From Betaproteobacteria bacterium (GTDB lineage: Bacteria; Pseudomonadota; Gammaproteobacteria; Burkholderiales; SG8-41), in NCBI GenBank assembly GCA_016192825.1, contig JACPTK010000033.1:62001-126000 (forward strand): 64,000 nucleotides of DNA. Direction: 5' to 3'. Below the pieces are notes generated by a model. It was not told the DNA's origin, did not search any database, and worked only from the letters and a program-made list of their open reading frames with translations. This document shows positions 34,311-43,566 of the stretch, in pieces; positions within the stretch are counted from its first letter, which is position 1, and each line of letters opens with the position of its first letter. Made by a program: the position numbers and the translations under genes.

Positions 34311-35273
34311 TCAGTAGCCCGCGCTAATGCCGGCGTTCCTGATTACTTTTTCCATTCGGGTCATATCGGATTTCATCGCGGAACCCAGTTCGTCGGGCGT
34401 ACTGGCGACGACATCCATGCCGGCCTTGAACAGCCGATCCTTGACCTCGGCGCGGGTCAGGACTTTCACCATTTCCCGGTTGATCCGGTCCACGAGTTGT
34501 CTCGGCATCCTGGCCGGGGCGAATACGCCGTAGGTGGACGACGATTCAAAGTCGGGCAGCCCGGCCGACGCGACCGTGGGCAATCCCGGCGCAAGCGCGG
34601 TCGGCTTGATGCTGGCAACCGCCAACGCCTTCAACCTGCCGGACTTGACATGCGGGCTCACGGAAGCCGCATTGGCGAACATCAACTGAACCTCGCCGGC
34701 AATCAAGGCGATCAGGGCCGGGCCGTTTCCCTTGTAAGCAACACGCACGATGTTGATTCCCGTCATTTGCCTGAAGAGTTCCGCACCCAGGTGCGTCGGC
34801 GTTCCCGCCGAGCTGGATCCGTAGTTCAACTCCCCCGGCCGGGCTTTCGCCAGAGCTATCAATTCCTTGACCGATCGCACCGGCAGGGGCGGATTGACGA
34901 CGAGGATGTTGGGTGATTTCGTGGTCAGGGTGATCGGCGTGAAGTCCTTCACGGGGTCGTAAGGGGTGTTCTTCTGCAGGAACGGCTGGAGCCAGAACGC
35001 GCTTCCGTTGAGGAACATGGTATAGCCATCGGGCGCTGACTTCGCCACGATGTCGCCTATCAAAATGCCGCTGGGCCTGTTGTCCACAACGATTTGCTTG
35101 CCCAAATTGGCGGTCAGCCCCTGGGCGATCAGTCGCGTCACGAAGTCGGTACCGCCTCCCGGCGCGGAGGTGACCATCCGGATGGGCTTGTTCGGGTAGG
35201 TCTGGGCACCCGCCCCGCTGCCGCCCGGCAAGACCATCGCCACGAGTGCCAAGAAAATGCAGCGTGCCAGCAT
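34311..35273 (-). CDS. Bug/TctC-type solute-binding protein
   Basis: A 320-residue receptor with signal peptide MLARCIFLALVAMVLPGGSGAG and segments YPNKPIRMVTSAPGGGTDFVTR, GKQIVVDNRPSGILIGDIV, APDGYTMFLNGSAFWLQPF and VRVAYKGNGPALIALIAGE. Its NRPSGILIGDIVAK loop is nearly the same as NRPTVLIGEIVAK in the protein at 58102, so the two probably bind related acids. It is 64 bp downstream of the tricarballylate-dehydrogenase-like gene on the same strand, which suggests transport and oxidation of the same tricarboxylate. Confidence 0.95.
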   Translation of the reverse strand: MLARCIFLALVAMVLPGGSGAGAQTYPNKPIRMVTSAPGGGTDFVTRLIAQGLTANLGKQIVVDNRPSGILIGDIVAKSAPDGYTMFLNGSAFWLQPFLQKNTPYDPVKDFTPITLTTKSPNILVVNPPLPVRSVKELIALAKARPGELNYGSSSAGTPTHLGAELFRQMTGINIVRVAYKGNGPALIALIAGEVQLMFANAASVSPHVKSGRLKALAVASIKPTALAPGLPTVASAGLPDFESSSTYGVFAPARMPRQLVDRINREMVKVLTRAEVKDRLFKAGMDVVASTPDELGSAMKSDMTRMEKVIRNAGISAGY

Positions 35274-35337
35274 CGTTCAACCCTCCTCGTCGATTGCGGA
35301 TACCTGAAATAAATACGACAGCTTTTCCGGCGCACCC

Positions 35338-36831
35338 TCACGATCGAGCGCAGCGCGCCGCGAATCGGGCGGCGCCCTGCCCCGCAATGCGCCCGAAGAC
35401 CGTGCCGTTCGTGAGACCCGTCCCGCCGGGATAATTGAAATAGAAGATGCCGCCTACGAGCTCGCCTGCAGCGAACAGCCCCGGGACCGGCGATTCGTCC
35501 ATGTCGAGCACTTCGGCCCCTGGATTGACCCTCAACCCGCCGAAGGTGAACGTGATGCCGCATGTCACGGCGTACGCTTCAAATGGTCCATCCGCGATCG
35601 TTTGCGCCCAGTTGGATTTGGGTATTTCCAGGCCAACCGTCCCCCGGCCATCCTTGATACTCGGGTTGAACGGGACGTCGGTGCGCACAGCGGCGTTGAA
35701 CTCCGAAACCGTCTCCAGAAAACGGCGCGTGTCGACGCCCTCCAGCCTGCCGGCCAATTCCTCCAGCGTGTCGGCACGGGCCTTCGTGACTTGCCTGATA
35801 CGGTAGGTGTCCCTCAGCAGGGAAAGCACCTTCGAATCGAATACCTGCCACGCGAATTGACCGGGTTGCGCCAGGATGACCTTGCCGTATTTCGCGTAGG
35901 TAAAGTTCCGGAAGTCGGCGCCCTCGTCGAGAAAACGCCTGCCGTCCGCATTCACGATAATTCCATAGTTGTAGCTGTGCTTTCCAAAGCCGTCCCCGAC
36001 ATGGCGATCCCCGTAGGGAGGCGCATTCAGGTCCCAGCCCACGGCATGCGCCGAGGACCAGTTTCCGTACGGCTGGGCGCCAATTTCCAACGCCATCCTG
36101 ATGCCATCGCCCGTGTTGAACCGGGTGCCGCGCACCTTCGCCAGCTCCCACCCGGCTCCCAAGTAACGGGCACGCCACTCGGCGTTTGCCTGAAAGCCGC
36201 CGCAAGCGAGCACGACGCCGCTGGATTCCATCTCCGTGGTCTTGCCGTTGATTCTCACCCGCACGCCGTGCACGCCCTCATCGTCGTAAAGCAGCGTCCT
36301 CGCGGCCGCCTTGTAATAGACATCGACCCCGGCGCGCCCCGCAATGTCGTACAGCGCGTTGACCAGCCCCAGTCCCGCACCCGCCGCGCCCAGCGTCGAG
36401 CCATTTGAAAACTTGAACCTGCCGTTCACGTTGGGCGCATGCCTGCCGTACAAGGGCACAAACCGGACCCCACGCCGCCTCATCCAGCGGATCGCGTCCT
36501 GGCTGTTCTTGATGAGCACCTCGGCAAGGTCCGGATCGGTGCGGCACTGGGTGATCCGGTAAAGATCATCGAAAAACCGCTCCTCGGTATAGGTACCGAA
36601 GTCGGTATTGGCCATCTCGTCCCGGCTCAAGTCCGGCACCAACTCGTGGATGACCTCGGCGCTGGCGTAAGCGAAACGCATGCTGCCGCCGGTGAAGCTG
36701 CTGTTGCCGCCCCGTTCGTCTTCGGGGGCGCGCTCGAGCAGGGCAACGCTGACGCCGAGCTCGCGCGCGGATAACGCCGCGCAGAGCGCCGCATTGCCGC
36801 CGCCGACCACAATCACGTCGTAACGCCGCAT
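35338..36831 (-). CDS. FAD-dependent tricarballylate dehydrogenase-like protein (TcuA-like)
   Basis: A 497-residue flavoprotein of the fumarate-reductase/succinate-dehydrogenase family. The N-terminus YDVIVVGGGNAALCAALSARE is the FAD Rossmann motif and is almost the sequence of TcuA. ERGGNSSFTGGSMRF, VRGTRFNTGDGIRMALEIGA, FLDEGADFRNFTYAKYG and the C-terminal FTFGGLRVNPGAEVLDMDESPVPGLFAAGE complete the match. TcuA oxidises tricarballylate to cis-aconitate. The close paralogue at 43567 has the same architecture. The membrane electron acceptor TcuB and the carrier TcuC are not in the window, so electron transfer must differ or be encoded elsewhere. Divergent from the PrpD-like gene, with palindrome 1 between. 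Confidence 0.9.
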   Translation of the reverse strand: MRRYDVIVVGGGNAALCAALSARELGVSVALLERAPEDERGGNSSFTGGSMRFAYASAEVIHELVPDLSRDEMANTDFGTYTEERFFDDLYRITQCRTDPDLAEVLIKNSQDAIRWMRRRGVRFVPLYGRHAPNVNGRFKFSNGSTLGAAGAGLGLVNALYDIAGRAGVDVYYKAAARTLLYDDEGVHGVRVRINGKTTEMESSGVVLACGGFQANAEWRARYLGAGWELAKVRGTRFNTGDGIRMALEIGAQPYGNWSSAHAVGWDLNAPPYGDRHVGDGFGKHSYNYGIIVNADGRRFLDEGADFRNFTYAKYGKVILAQPGQFAWQVFDSKVLSLLRDTYRIRQVTKARADTLEELAGRLEGVDTRRFLETVSEFNAAVRTDVPFNPSIKDGRGTVGLEIPKSNWAQTIADGPFEAYAVTCGITFTFGGLRVNPGAEVLDMDESPVPGLFAAGELVGGIFYFNYPGGTGLTNGTVFGRIAGQGAARFAARCARS

Positions 36832-36916
36832 GTCGCTTATCGTCTCGAATCCCCGTTAACGCCGCGCCCAGGCGAGTCTTATGGAGTATACGCCGGGAGC
36901 GGACGCCTGAACGCTC

Positions 36917-36933
36917 GTTCCATTGAACGGAAC
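36917..36933. promoter_or_regulatory. Operator-like palindrome 1, GTTCC-N7-GGAAC
   Basis: GTTCCATTGAACGGAAC. First of five copies in the divergent spacers of this region. Its centre (36925) is 46 bp before a rightward -10 box (TAAAGT, 36971) and about 25 bp from a leftward one (TATACT, 36895-36900). A GGTCC follows after a short gap, as in palindrome 2. The shape suits an IclR- or similar dimeric regulator, but the regulator is not identified. Confidence 0.7.
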
Positions 36934-36947
36934 AAGGTCCGAAATTT

Positions 36948-36976
36948 TTGTGGTCGGCAACCACCTTGTGTAAAGT
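36948..36976 (+). promoter_or_regulatory. Predicted promoter of the PrpD-like gene
   Basis: TTGTGG (36948-36953), 17-bp spacer, TAAAGT (36971-36976), pointing to the gene at 37045. The -35 box begins 14 bp after palindrome 1, the same distance as at palindrome 2. Confidence 0.5.
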
Positions 36977-37044
36977 CCGGCCAGCCGCCTCGCTGCAGAC
37001 GGGCCTTTCCTCTTTCCGGGTGGCGTGAACTGGGGAGTACGCGC

Positions 37045-38394
37045 ATGGACGAGACCACCGAGCGAATTGCCGACCATGTGGCCGGCCTGCGCTTTGACGA
37101 CCTGCCGGACGAAACGGTCCACCAGTGCCGGCGCATCGTCGTCGACACGATCGGATGCGCGCTCGGGGCGATCGACGCCGAACCGGTGAAGATCGCGCGC
37201 GAAATCGCGATGCGTGCAAGCGCACCCCCAGGCGCACGCATCATCGGCACGCAGCATCGCGCCCTTCCCGAGCTGGCGGCTTTTGCGAATGGCGTGATGG
37301 CGCGCTATCTGGACGCAAACGACGCCTATCCGGGAGGCGGCGGTCATCCGAGCGATATGATTTCTGCGCTGCTAGCGGCCGCGGAACCGCGTGGCGCCAA
37401 TGGCCAGGCAATCGTCACGGCCCTGGTGGCCGCATACGACGTCTACCACGCATTGTGGAAAGCGACTTCCCTGCGCGACAAGGGCATGGACAATGTCTTC
37501 TACACGACGGTCGCGGGCGCCGCTGGAGCCGCCAGGATCCTTGGACTGGACCGGAAGGGCATGGGCGAGGCCATTTCCCTCGCGGCAATACCGAACGTCG
37601 CGCTGGACGCGACCCGCTACGGAGACCTGTCGATGTGGAAAGGCTGCGCGGGCGGCAATGGCGCCCGAAACGGCGTCTTTGCCGCACTGCTCGCGTCGAC
37701 CGGCATGACCGGGCCCGCGAAGCCGTTTGCCGGCGATCACGGACTGGAATCGCTCGCCGGCCGATTCACGCTGAAGCCCTTTCCGGACAGGGGGGGCCGG
37801 TACCGGATCATGGAGGCGACGCTGAAATGCTTCGCTTCCGAGGGGCATTCACTCTCGCCGATTACAGCGGCGCTATCCCTGAGCAAGCAGATTCGCGCGG
37901 AGGATATTCAGCAGGTGACCGTCTACACCTATCGCTTCGCGTGGGATGTCATTGGACGAGAGCCGGAAAAATGGCGCCCGACGACGCGGGAATCGGCTGA
38001 CCACAGCATGCCGTACGTCGTCGCCAACGCGCTGATCGAGGGCGGTTTTACCGACGCGGCATTCGCTCCCGAGCGCCTCATGGACCCGAAGATCCACGCG
38101 CTGATGGACAAGATCGCGGTAAAGGAAGACCCCGACCTCACGCGGCAGTTTCCCAATCGCCTGCCATGCCGTATCGAGATCGTTTCCCGAACCGGCGAAC
38201 GCAAGGTCGCCACAACCGATTACCCCCGCGGGCACTGCCGGAATCCGATGTCCGACGAGGAAATCGAAGTCAAGTTTCGTTCCCATGCGAGCCGCGCGCT
38301 CGACGGGCAGGGGGTCGAAAAAGCGCTCGCCGCCCTGTGGACGATCGACTCCGCGCAAAATCTCGATCCGATTTTCACGGCCCTCGCCCGCTGA
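37045..38394 (+). CDS. MmgE/PrpD family protein, PrpD-like
   Basis: A 449-residue protein nearest to 2-methylcitrate dehydratase PrpD among those in the window. It carries YLDANDAYPGGGGHPSDMISALLAA (acidic and His residues in the PrpD arrangement), the MWKGCAGGNGARNG loop and KCFASEGHSLSPI. W-x-PTTRESADHSMPYVVANAL is a PrpD hallmark. PrpD dehydrates 2-methylcitrate to 2-methyl-cis-aconitate. No prpB or prpC is present, so the methylcitrate cycle is not complete here and another tricarboxylate is likely. It is the only gene of its unit, convergent with the MmgE/PrpD gene at 38433. Confidence 0.92.
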   Translation: MDETTERIADHVAGLRFDDLPDETVHQCRRIVVDTIGCALGAIDAEPVKIAREIAMRASAPPGARIIGTQHRALPELAAFANGVMARYLDANDAYPGGGGHPSDMISALLAAAEPRGANGQAIVTALVAAYDVYHALWKATSLRDKGMDNVFYTTVAGAAGAARILGLDRKGMGEAISLAAIPNVALDATRYGDLSMWKGCAGGNGARNGVFAALLASTGMTGPAKPFAGDHGLESLAGRFTLKPFPDRGGRYRIMEATLKCFASEGHSLSPITAALSLSKQIRAEDIQQVTVYTYRFAWDVIGREPEKWRPTTRESADHSMPYVVANALIEGGFTDAAFAPERLMDPKIHALMDKIAVKEDPDLTRQFPNRLPCRIEIVSRTGERKVATTDYPRGHCRNPMSDEEIEVKFRSHASRALDGQGVEKALAALWTIDSAQNLDPIFTALAR

Positions 38395-38432
38395 AGCCGC
38401 GGTCGGGGTCGCGTCCGGAACCGTGCTGGATT

Positions 38433-39830
38433 TCAGCCCAGTGTCAGCAAGGACGTCAGTGCGCTCACGTCGGGCTGCGCGTCCAGGCCCAGGATCACGT
38501 CCCTGAGCGCTTCTGCCTGGCGCGCCGGAAGAACGCGGGACGCGAGTTTCGCGAATTTTGCCACCACGTCGGCCTCGGTCGCGAACTGCTTCTCGCTGCC
38601 CCGCGCTGAAGACATCGATTCCTCCAACGTCGCCCCGTCGCGCAGCCGCGCCTGAACGCGGACTTCGTAGCGCGCATCTCTCCCTTTGGCCGTGACGACG
38701 GGATCCTCTCGCACCTCGACCTTGCGCGCCAGCGCGATCCGGGCCGGATCGTGGACGGCAGTTTCGGTAAACTGATCGATGAAGACGTCCCCTTCCAGCA
38801 GCAGCGTGGCCGCACAAAAGGGCAGATTCATCTGGGCGGATGTGAGCCCGACCGGCTCGTAACGCCAGCCGACGTGCTCTACGACCCGCCTCGACGCGTG
38901 GACGACGATGCGCTCGACGTCTTGCGGCTGAAACGGCCGCCTCGAGCGAAGCGCCCGAATCGCGTCCAACGCCGTGTGGGTACTCGCCGCGCTCGCATAG
39001 AATTTCAAGGACGTGCGCATCGTCTCGAAATCCCGCCCCAGCCCCTTGCGCAATTCTTCCAGATCAAACTCGTCGCGGGAACCGGAGAAAGTGGTACAAA
39101 AGCCGCCATACTCGCTTTCGAACAGGTTCTCGATCCCGGTGTATCCGGCCTCCGCCAGGAATGCCGCATACAAGCCGCTCTGCGCCCCCCGGCCTGCATG
39201 CATGCGCTTGACCATCGCTCCATACTGGGCAGCCATCAATCCGGCCGCCTGTGTGCCCGCGATCCCCAGCGCGTGCACCGTCTGCTCGGGCGTCAATCGC
39301 AGGGCGGCTGCCGTGGCCGCCGCGCCGGAAAACGCGGCCAGGACCCCCGAGTGCCAGCCCCGACCCGCGAATCCCTGCCCCATGCACAACCCCACGCGCG
39401 GAGCGGTCTCGAAAGCTGCCACCGCGGAAGCGATGAACGCCTTGCCCGTCATGCCGGGCCTGATTTCGGCCGCGGCGATCAACGCCGGCAGCGAACCGCT
39501 GCCGGTATGCACGCTGCCGCGCGCATGCGCGTCATCGAGCTCGAATCCCTGGATCATGCTCCCGTTGACGAGCGCGGCATGGGGCGCCGACAGGCGCTGA
39601 CTCGTCCCCCATACGCCGCATTCCGTCGAACGATCCAGCCTAGCCAGCGTGTCGAGCAAAATCCGGCTGTGCCGAGGCACGGAGCCAAATATGCCGCATC
39701 CGAGCGAGTCCAGTATCAAGAGCTTAACCCGGCTGACGACTTCAGCGGGGATCCTCTCATAGCGCAACCCGGCGATGAACGAAGCCAGGCAACGGGTATA
39801 GGGATTGCTGTCGGTCTGCTCGGTGTTCAT
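38433..39830 (-). CDS. MmgE/PrpD family protein
   Basis: A 465-residue protein with KLLILDSLGCGIFGS, QGFELDDAHARGSVHTGSGSLPA (acidic pair and His), VKRMHAGRGAQSG and LKFYASAASTHTALDAI. It is a close paralogue of the protein at 45162 (FYSAAASNHTTLDAI). The ATG at 39830 is preferred; a GTG at 39878 overlaps the stop of the preceding gene (TAGTG) and would add 16 codons. It is the last of a four-gene leftward operon: PrpF-type isomerase, SDR, MmgE/PrpD, MmgE/PrpD. The two adjacent, dissimilar copies may form different steps or a heteromer. Confidence 0.92.
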   Translation of the reverse strand: MNTEQTDSNPYTRCLASFIAGLRYERIPAEVVSRVKLLILDSLGCGIFGSVPRHSRILLDTLARLDRSTECGVWGTSQRLSAPHAALVNGSMIQGFELDDAHARGSVHTGSGSLPALIAAAEIRPGMTGKAFIASAVAAFETAPRVGLCMGQGFAGRGWHSGVLAAFSGAAATAAALRLTPEQTVHALGIAGTQAAGLMAAQYGAMVKRMHAGRGAQSGLYAAFLAEAGYTGIENLFESEYGGFCTTFSGSRDEFDLEELRKGLGRDFETMRTSLKFYASAASTHTALDAIRALRSRRPFQPQDVERIVVHASRRVVEHVGWRYEPVGLTSAQMNLPFCAATLLLEGDVFIDQFTETAVHDPARIALARKVEVREDPVVTAKGRDARYEVRVQARLRDGATLEESMSSARGSEKQFATEADVVAKFAKLASRVLPARQAEALRDVILGLDAQPDVSALTSLLTLG

Positions 39831-39877
39831 AGGGTCTCGCAGCGCGCTCCGTATTTCGCCTTCGCCGACTTCCCACA

Positions 39878-41242
39878 CTACTTCTGCAGCAGTGACACGA
39901 GCGGCCGTATCGATTTGAGTCGTTCCAGGTCGGAAATCTGCTCCATGAGTCGCTCGACCTGATCCCCGGCAATCGAAGTGCCCGCCAATCTGCGGAATTT
40001 CCCGTCTATGACCTCCTGGCTGAATGGCAGGGTCTCGGATCCTCGCGCGTCCACCTGCTCCCCTTCAAGGACGCGCCCGCCGCTCAGCACGATCTGCACG
40101 CGCGTCATGCGCGGCTTGGATTCGACGTTCAGCGCATAGGGCTCGAGCTTGTCCGCGACGGACAGCACGTCGGGATCCCGCCAGATCTCGGGATCAATGT
40201 ACATCTCAAGATCATTGCTCCCCTTCACCAGCCTCACGCCGAGGCTGTAGCCGAGGCTGGCTTGCGCGCTGATCACGTCGTGGGGCCTGGAAATCGACGT
40301 CACATGCATGACGGAAAGCTCCCGCATGCCGACCCTGATCTTCCGGACGTCTTTGAAATCGAATGGCTGCTTTTTCAGGATGTCGTTTACGATGTCCAGC
40401 GCGTTGTGGCAGGAACCAATGGTCGGATAGATCCGGAACCGGCACTGTGTGATGCAGTAAGGTTTGCCCAAGTCCTTGAACAGCAGTTCCGCGTCCGATT
40501 CCCCGCCTCCAAACGAGGCAAATATGCCGCGTTGGCCCTCAAAGACGCTCAGCGGTCCGGTCAGTCCCTCCCGCGCCATGAATGCCGCCTGTATGCCGCT
40601 TCGAGCCGCCATGGCACCGTGAATTCGCTTGACCTCGCCCCCGGCCTGGTCATATTCCAGGATCGCCGAAGCGTGGCTGCCGGCAATGGCAAACGAATGC
40701 GCCAACTGCTCCTCGTCAAGTCCGAGCAGTTTGCCCGCCGCAGCTGCGGCGCTAAACGGGCCAAAAACGCCTTGGGGGTGGAAGTGGCGCTTGAAGACGG
40801 GCCCGAACAGCGCCGCGCCGAGCCGTCCCTGAACTTCGTAGCCCGCGACCATGGCGGCGATGATTTCCCGACCGCCGGCGTCCAGCTTTTCCCCCAGCGC
40901 CTGCACCGTCGGAATGACGATTACGCCGGTATGAGCGCTGCCAAAGGAGCCATGGTGCTGTAATTCGCAGCTATAGCTGAACGTGGAGTTGAGGTACGCG
41001 GCGTACGGCGCGGACAGGCGATCCCCATGGTAGGCGACCGTGGCTTCCGGGGTTCCGCCCATCGAACGCACGTAGCGGTACACCGGTTGAACCCAAGGCA
41101 AGGTGGCTCCTCGGATTTCCACGCCCAGCGTGTCCAACAGGCAGCGCTTCGCCTGTTGCACGACCTCCGCCGCAAGCTCCTCGTAACGCAGCCCGACCAC
41201 CCATTTGGCCAAGCGGCGGGCGACTGGTTCCCCGGCCTTCAT
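39878..41242 (-). CDS. MmgE/PrpD family protein with altered active-site motif
   Basis: A 454-residue member of the superfamily. Where other members here have GFELDD-x-H it reads YSCELQHHGSFGSAHTGVIVIPT, so the acidic pair is replaced by Gln-His. At the second Lys position it has CRFRIYPTIGSCHNALDIV, with Arg. VKRIHGAMAARSG is kept. The chemistry may therefore differ from that of normal dehydratases. The start is ATG at 41242, or GTG at 41260. It lies between the SDR and another MmgE/PrpD gene in one operon. Confidence 0.9.
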   Translation of the reverse strand: MKAGEPVARRLAKWVVGLRYEELAAEVVQQAKRCLLDTLGVEIRGATLPWVQPVYRYVRSMGGTPEATVAYHGDRLSAPYAAYLNSTFSYSCELQHHGSFGSAHTGVIVIPTVQALGEKLDAGGREIIAAMVAGYEVQGRLGAALFGPVFKRHFHPQGVFGPFSAAAAAGKLLGLDEEQLAHSFAIAGSHASAILEYDQAGGEVKRIHGAMAARSGIQAAFMAREGLTGPLSVFEGQRGIFASFGGGESDAELLFKDLGKPYCITQCRFRIYPTIGSCHNALDIVNDILKKQPFDFKDVRKIRVGMRELSVMHVTSISRPHDVISAQASLGYSLGVRLVKGSNDLEMYIDPEIWRDPDVLSVADKLEPYALNVESKPRMTRVQIVLSGGRVLEGEQVDARGSETLPFSQEVIDGKFRRLAGTSIAGDQVERLMEQISDLERLKSIRPLVSLLQK

Positions 41243-41321
41243 GTGTCGCTGGTCGACCACGCACGTGGCACACGCCTCGATGGCGGGACAGGATCATCGG
41301 CGCATTTGAACGCAACGCGGC

Positions 41322-42110
41322 TCACGGCATCGCAAATCCGCCATTGACGCTCACAACCTGTCCGGTAATCCAGGATGCGTTTTCGCTCGCAAGAAAGGCG
41401 ATTGCCCACGCGATGTCGTCCGGTTCGCCCAGCCTCCCGGTCGGATACATTCTCAACACGGTCTGCACGCGACGTTGATACCGCTCCTCGCCCATCTGGG
41501 CGCGCATTTGCGCCTCTCGTTCCTGCCGCAATTCCGTGTTTGTCGCGCCTGGAGAAACGACGTTGAGCGTGACGCCGCTCTTGCCCACCTCCTGCGCCAC
41601 GGACTTCACGAGAGCGATCACACCGGCCTTGGCCGCGGCGTAATACGACAGGCGAGCCTGTCCAAGCCGGGCGGAATCGGATGCCAGGCATACCACGCGT
41701 CCGTAACGCCTCGACACCATGCCCGGAAGAACCTTGTGCAGGCACAACATCGGCGCGTGCAGGCATACGTCGATCATGCGGCGCCAATCCGATGGCCCCG
41801 AATCCAGAAACAGCTTGTCGTCGGCGATGGCCGCACTGCTGATCAGTATATCGACCGGTCCCAGCGATTCGATCACCCGAGTCACCGCGGCGTCGACATC
41901 CTGCTCCGAAGTGATGTCGGCCTTCAGACCGACGGCCTTAGCGCCCGACTCGGCGGAAAGCTTACGGGCCGAGTCCTGCACAAGGTCGCCCTTGATATCG
42001 AGCAGGGCCACCCGAGCACCGCCTTCGGCAAGCATCTTTGCGGTTGCGTAGCCGATTCCGCGTGCGCCGCCCGTAATGAGCGCCGTTTTCCCATCAAATC
42101 GCAGTTCCAT
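41322..42110 (-). CDS. SDR-family oxidoreductase (FabG-like, canonical triad)
   Basis: A 262-residue classical SDR: ALITGGARGIGYATAK (NAD(P) motif), LKADIT, DILISSAA, LASDSARLGQARLSYYAAAKAG (Ser, Tyr-x3-Lys) and PTGRLGEPDDIAWAIAFL, ITGQVVSVNGGFAMP. All catalytic residues are present, unlike in the other three SDRs of the window. It would oxidise a hydroxy-acid or reduce a keto-acid. It is the second gene of the PrpF-type operon, 54 bp downstream of the isomerase. Confidence 0.94.
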   Translation of the reverse strand: MELRFDGKTALITGGARGIGYATAKMLAEGGARVALLDIKGDLVQDSARKLSAESGAKAVGLKADITSEQDVDAAVTRVIESLGPVDILISSAAIADDKLFLDSGPSDWRRMIDVCLHAPMLCLHKVLPGMVSRRYGRVVCLASDSARLGQARLSYYAAAKAGVIALVKSVAQEVGKSGVTLNVVSPGATNTELRQEREAQMRAQMGEERYQRRVQTVLRMYPTGRLGEPDDIAWAIAFLASENASWITGQVVSVNGGFAMP

Positions 42111-42164
42111 CCCGATGCCTTTCCCGCCGAATATGAATTCCGCTCAGCCGCCGGCGCGCGCCGC

Positions 42165-43361
42165 TCACGCCGCCCGCCGCCCGCCGTCGCCGGCCATCCG
42201 CCATCCAGGGAGCCTGGAGGCACGCACCAGCACGGACCCCTCGAACATGCGCCGTTGCGTGCGATACACGGCGCCCTGTTCCGCGTGCCATTGCCCGTTC
42301 ACCTGGCGCACGGTTGAGCCGACGGTCAGGACTCCGGACGGCATCGCGATTCTCAAGCCGCAGTCGGGATCCGATGTGCCTCGGGTAACCGCGTGGACCA
42401 CGCTGCCCTGGATTCGCGCTGCCACAGCCAGGCACACCGTGCACGTGAGCGGCAGCGCGCGATGCGGCTGACCGTTGGACAGCATGCGGGCCGTGAGATC
42501 CACCTGCGCCGCCCGGGTCGCGTCGCCCGACAGCGACCGCGAGTCCTGCGCCGCCGACACGAAGCCCACAAACGGCACGCTCGGCTTCATTGCAGCCTCG
42601 TTCTCGTTCGCCGCAATCCCCATCGCCACGGACGCGGCCAGGCGTATCGCGCCAAGCCGGCTCATCGCGCCGGCGTTTTGCTCGAGCTCTTCCGGCATCT
42701 CCGTGCCCGTGAGCCCCGCATCGGCCGCGTTCACGAACACGCATGCGTTCGCGGCGTCGATCATGGAACAGCGGACGCGGCCGACCCCCGGCACATCGAG
42801 CGTATTGATGACGTCTCCCGCAGGAAGCAGCCTGCCCGTAGTCGCGCCGCCCGGCTCGCGAAACTCGAGCTTCACGGCCGCCCCGGTTCCCGCGACGCCG
42901 GGAATGGCGAGATCGCCGTCGACTGCCGCCACGCCATCCTCGACCGGGAACCGGGCGTGGATGCGCTTGCCGGTATTAGTGCTGTGGATACGGACCAGGG
43001 CCTCGTTGCCTGCCACCTTGACCATGCCCTCATCCACCGCGAACGGTCCGATTGCGGAGGACATGTTTCCGCACATTGTCGTGTAATCGACCCTTGCGTC
43101 CTTGATCAACACCTGCGCGAACGTGTAGTCGACATCCGCATCCGGGCGGGTCGACGGCCCCACCACGCAAACCTTCGACAGCGACGAAAGCCCGCCCCCC
43201 ATGCCGTCCAGCTGGCGCCCGTAAGGATCCGGGCTCCCGATCGCCGCGCGGAAAACGTCGTCCCACACCGATCGATCTGCCGGCAGGTGCCGCTGATCGA
43301 ACACGACCGCGTTACTGGTGCCGCCGCGGATGAAAGCCGCCGGAATCTTGATTTGGCGCAT
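42165..43361 (-). CDS. prpF: PrpF-type aconitate/2-methylaconitate isomerase
   Basis: A 398-residue protein of the PrpF family (diaminopimelate-epimerase-like fold, two related halves). The N-terminus IKIPAAFIRGGTSNAVVF and GRQLDGMGGGLSSLSKVCVVGPS, then TMCGNMSSAIGPFAVDEG, are the family landmarks. PrpF moves the double bond of trans- or cis-2-methylaconitate; relatives act on aconitate, oxalomesaconate-type or itaconate-related acids. The gene symbol is given for the family; the true substrate may differ since no prpBCD operon is adjacent. It is the first gene of its operon, divergent from the second TcuA-like gene, behind palindrome 2. Confidence 0.88.
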   Translation of the reverse strand: MRQIKIPAAFIRGGTSNAVVFDQRHLPADRSVWDDVFRAAIGSPDPYGRQLDGMGGGLSSLSKVCVVGPSTRPDADVDYTFAQVLIKDARVDYTTMCGNMSSAIGPFAVDEGMVKVAGNEALVRIHSTNTGKRIHARFPVEDGVAAVDGDLAIPGVAGTGAAVKLEFREPGGATTGRLLPAGDVINTLDVPGVGRVRCSMIDAANACVFVNAADAGLTGTEMPEELEQNAGAMSRLGAIRLAASVAMGIAANENEAAMKPSVPFVGFVSAAQDSRSLSGDATRAAQVDLTARMLSNGQPHRALPLTCTVCLAVAARIQGSVVHAVTRGTSDPDCGLRIAMPSGVLTVGSTVRQVNGQWHAEQGAVYRTQRRMFEGSVLVRASRLPGWRMAGDGGRRAA

Positions 43362-43413
43362 AGTCCCTGGTCCTTGCCCGCGTGAAGTCCGAAAACAAAC
43401 CCTATGGGCGCAC

Positions 43414-43419
43414 ATGATA
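43414..43419 (-). promoter_or_regulatory. Leftward -10 box of the PrpF-type operon
   Basis: Reverse strand TATCAT, with a weak -35 (TGCTGT) 17 bp upstream. Its first base is 35 bp from the centre of palindrome 2, the same distance as at palindromes 3 (34), 4 (35) and 5 (33). Confidence 0.45.
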
Positions 43420-43445
43420 CCCGGTCGCGTGCGGTGACAGCACGG

Positions 43446-43462
43446 GTTCTATTCATTGGAAC
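43446..43462. promoter_or_regulatory. Operator-like palindrome 2, GTTCT-N7-GGAAC
   Basis: GTTCTATTCATTGGAAC, with one mismatch to the perfect arms. The centre is 43454, 46 bp before the rightward -10 box (43500) and 35 bp from the leftward one. It is extended by GGGTCC on the right, as at palindrome 1 (AAGGTCC). Confidence 0.68.
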
Positions 43463-43476
43463 CGGGTCCAAAGCCA

Positions 43477-43505
43477 TTGCCCGGCGCGGCTTTTTTGCGT
43501 AGAGT
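43477..43505 (+). promoter_or_regulatory. Predicted promoter of the second TcuA-like gene
   Basis: TTGCCC (43477-43482), 17-bp spacer and TAGAGT (43500-43505). The same TAGAGT occurs at palindrome 3. It would give a leader of about 55 bases before the start at 43567. Confidence 0.5.
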
Positions 43506-43566
43506 GTTCGCCACCGCAAGTCAAGCTCGACCAACTGCATTTCCCGGCGGATAGTCAGCCCCATTC

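Noticed and set aside
37045-43361. A complete methylcitrate cycle
   Set aside because: PrpD-like and PrpF-type genes are present but methylcitrate synthase and methylisocitrate lyase are absent.
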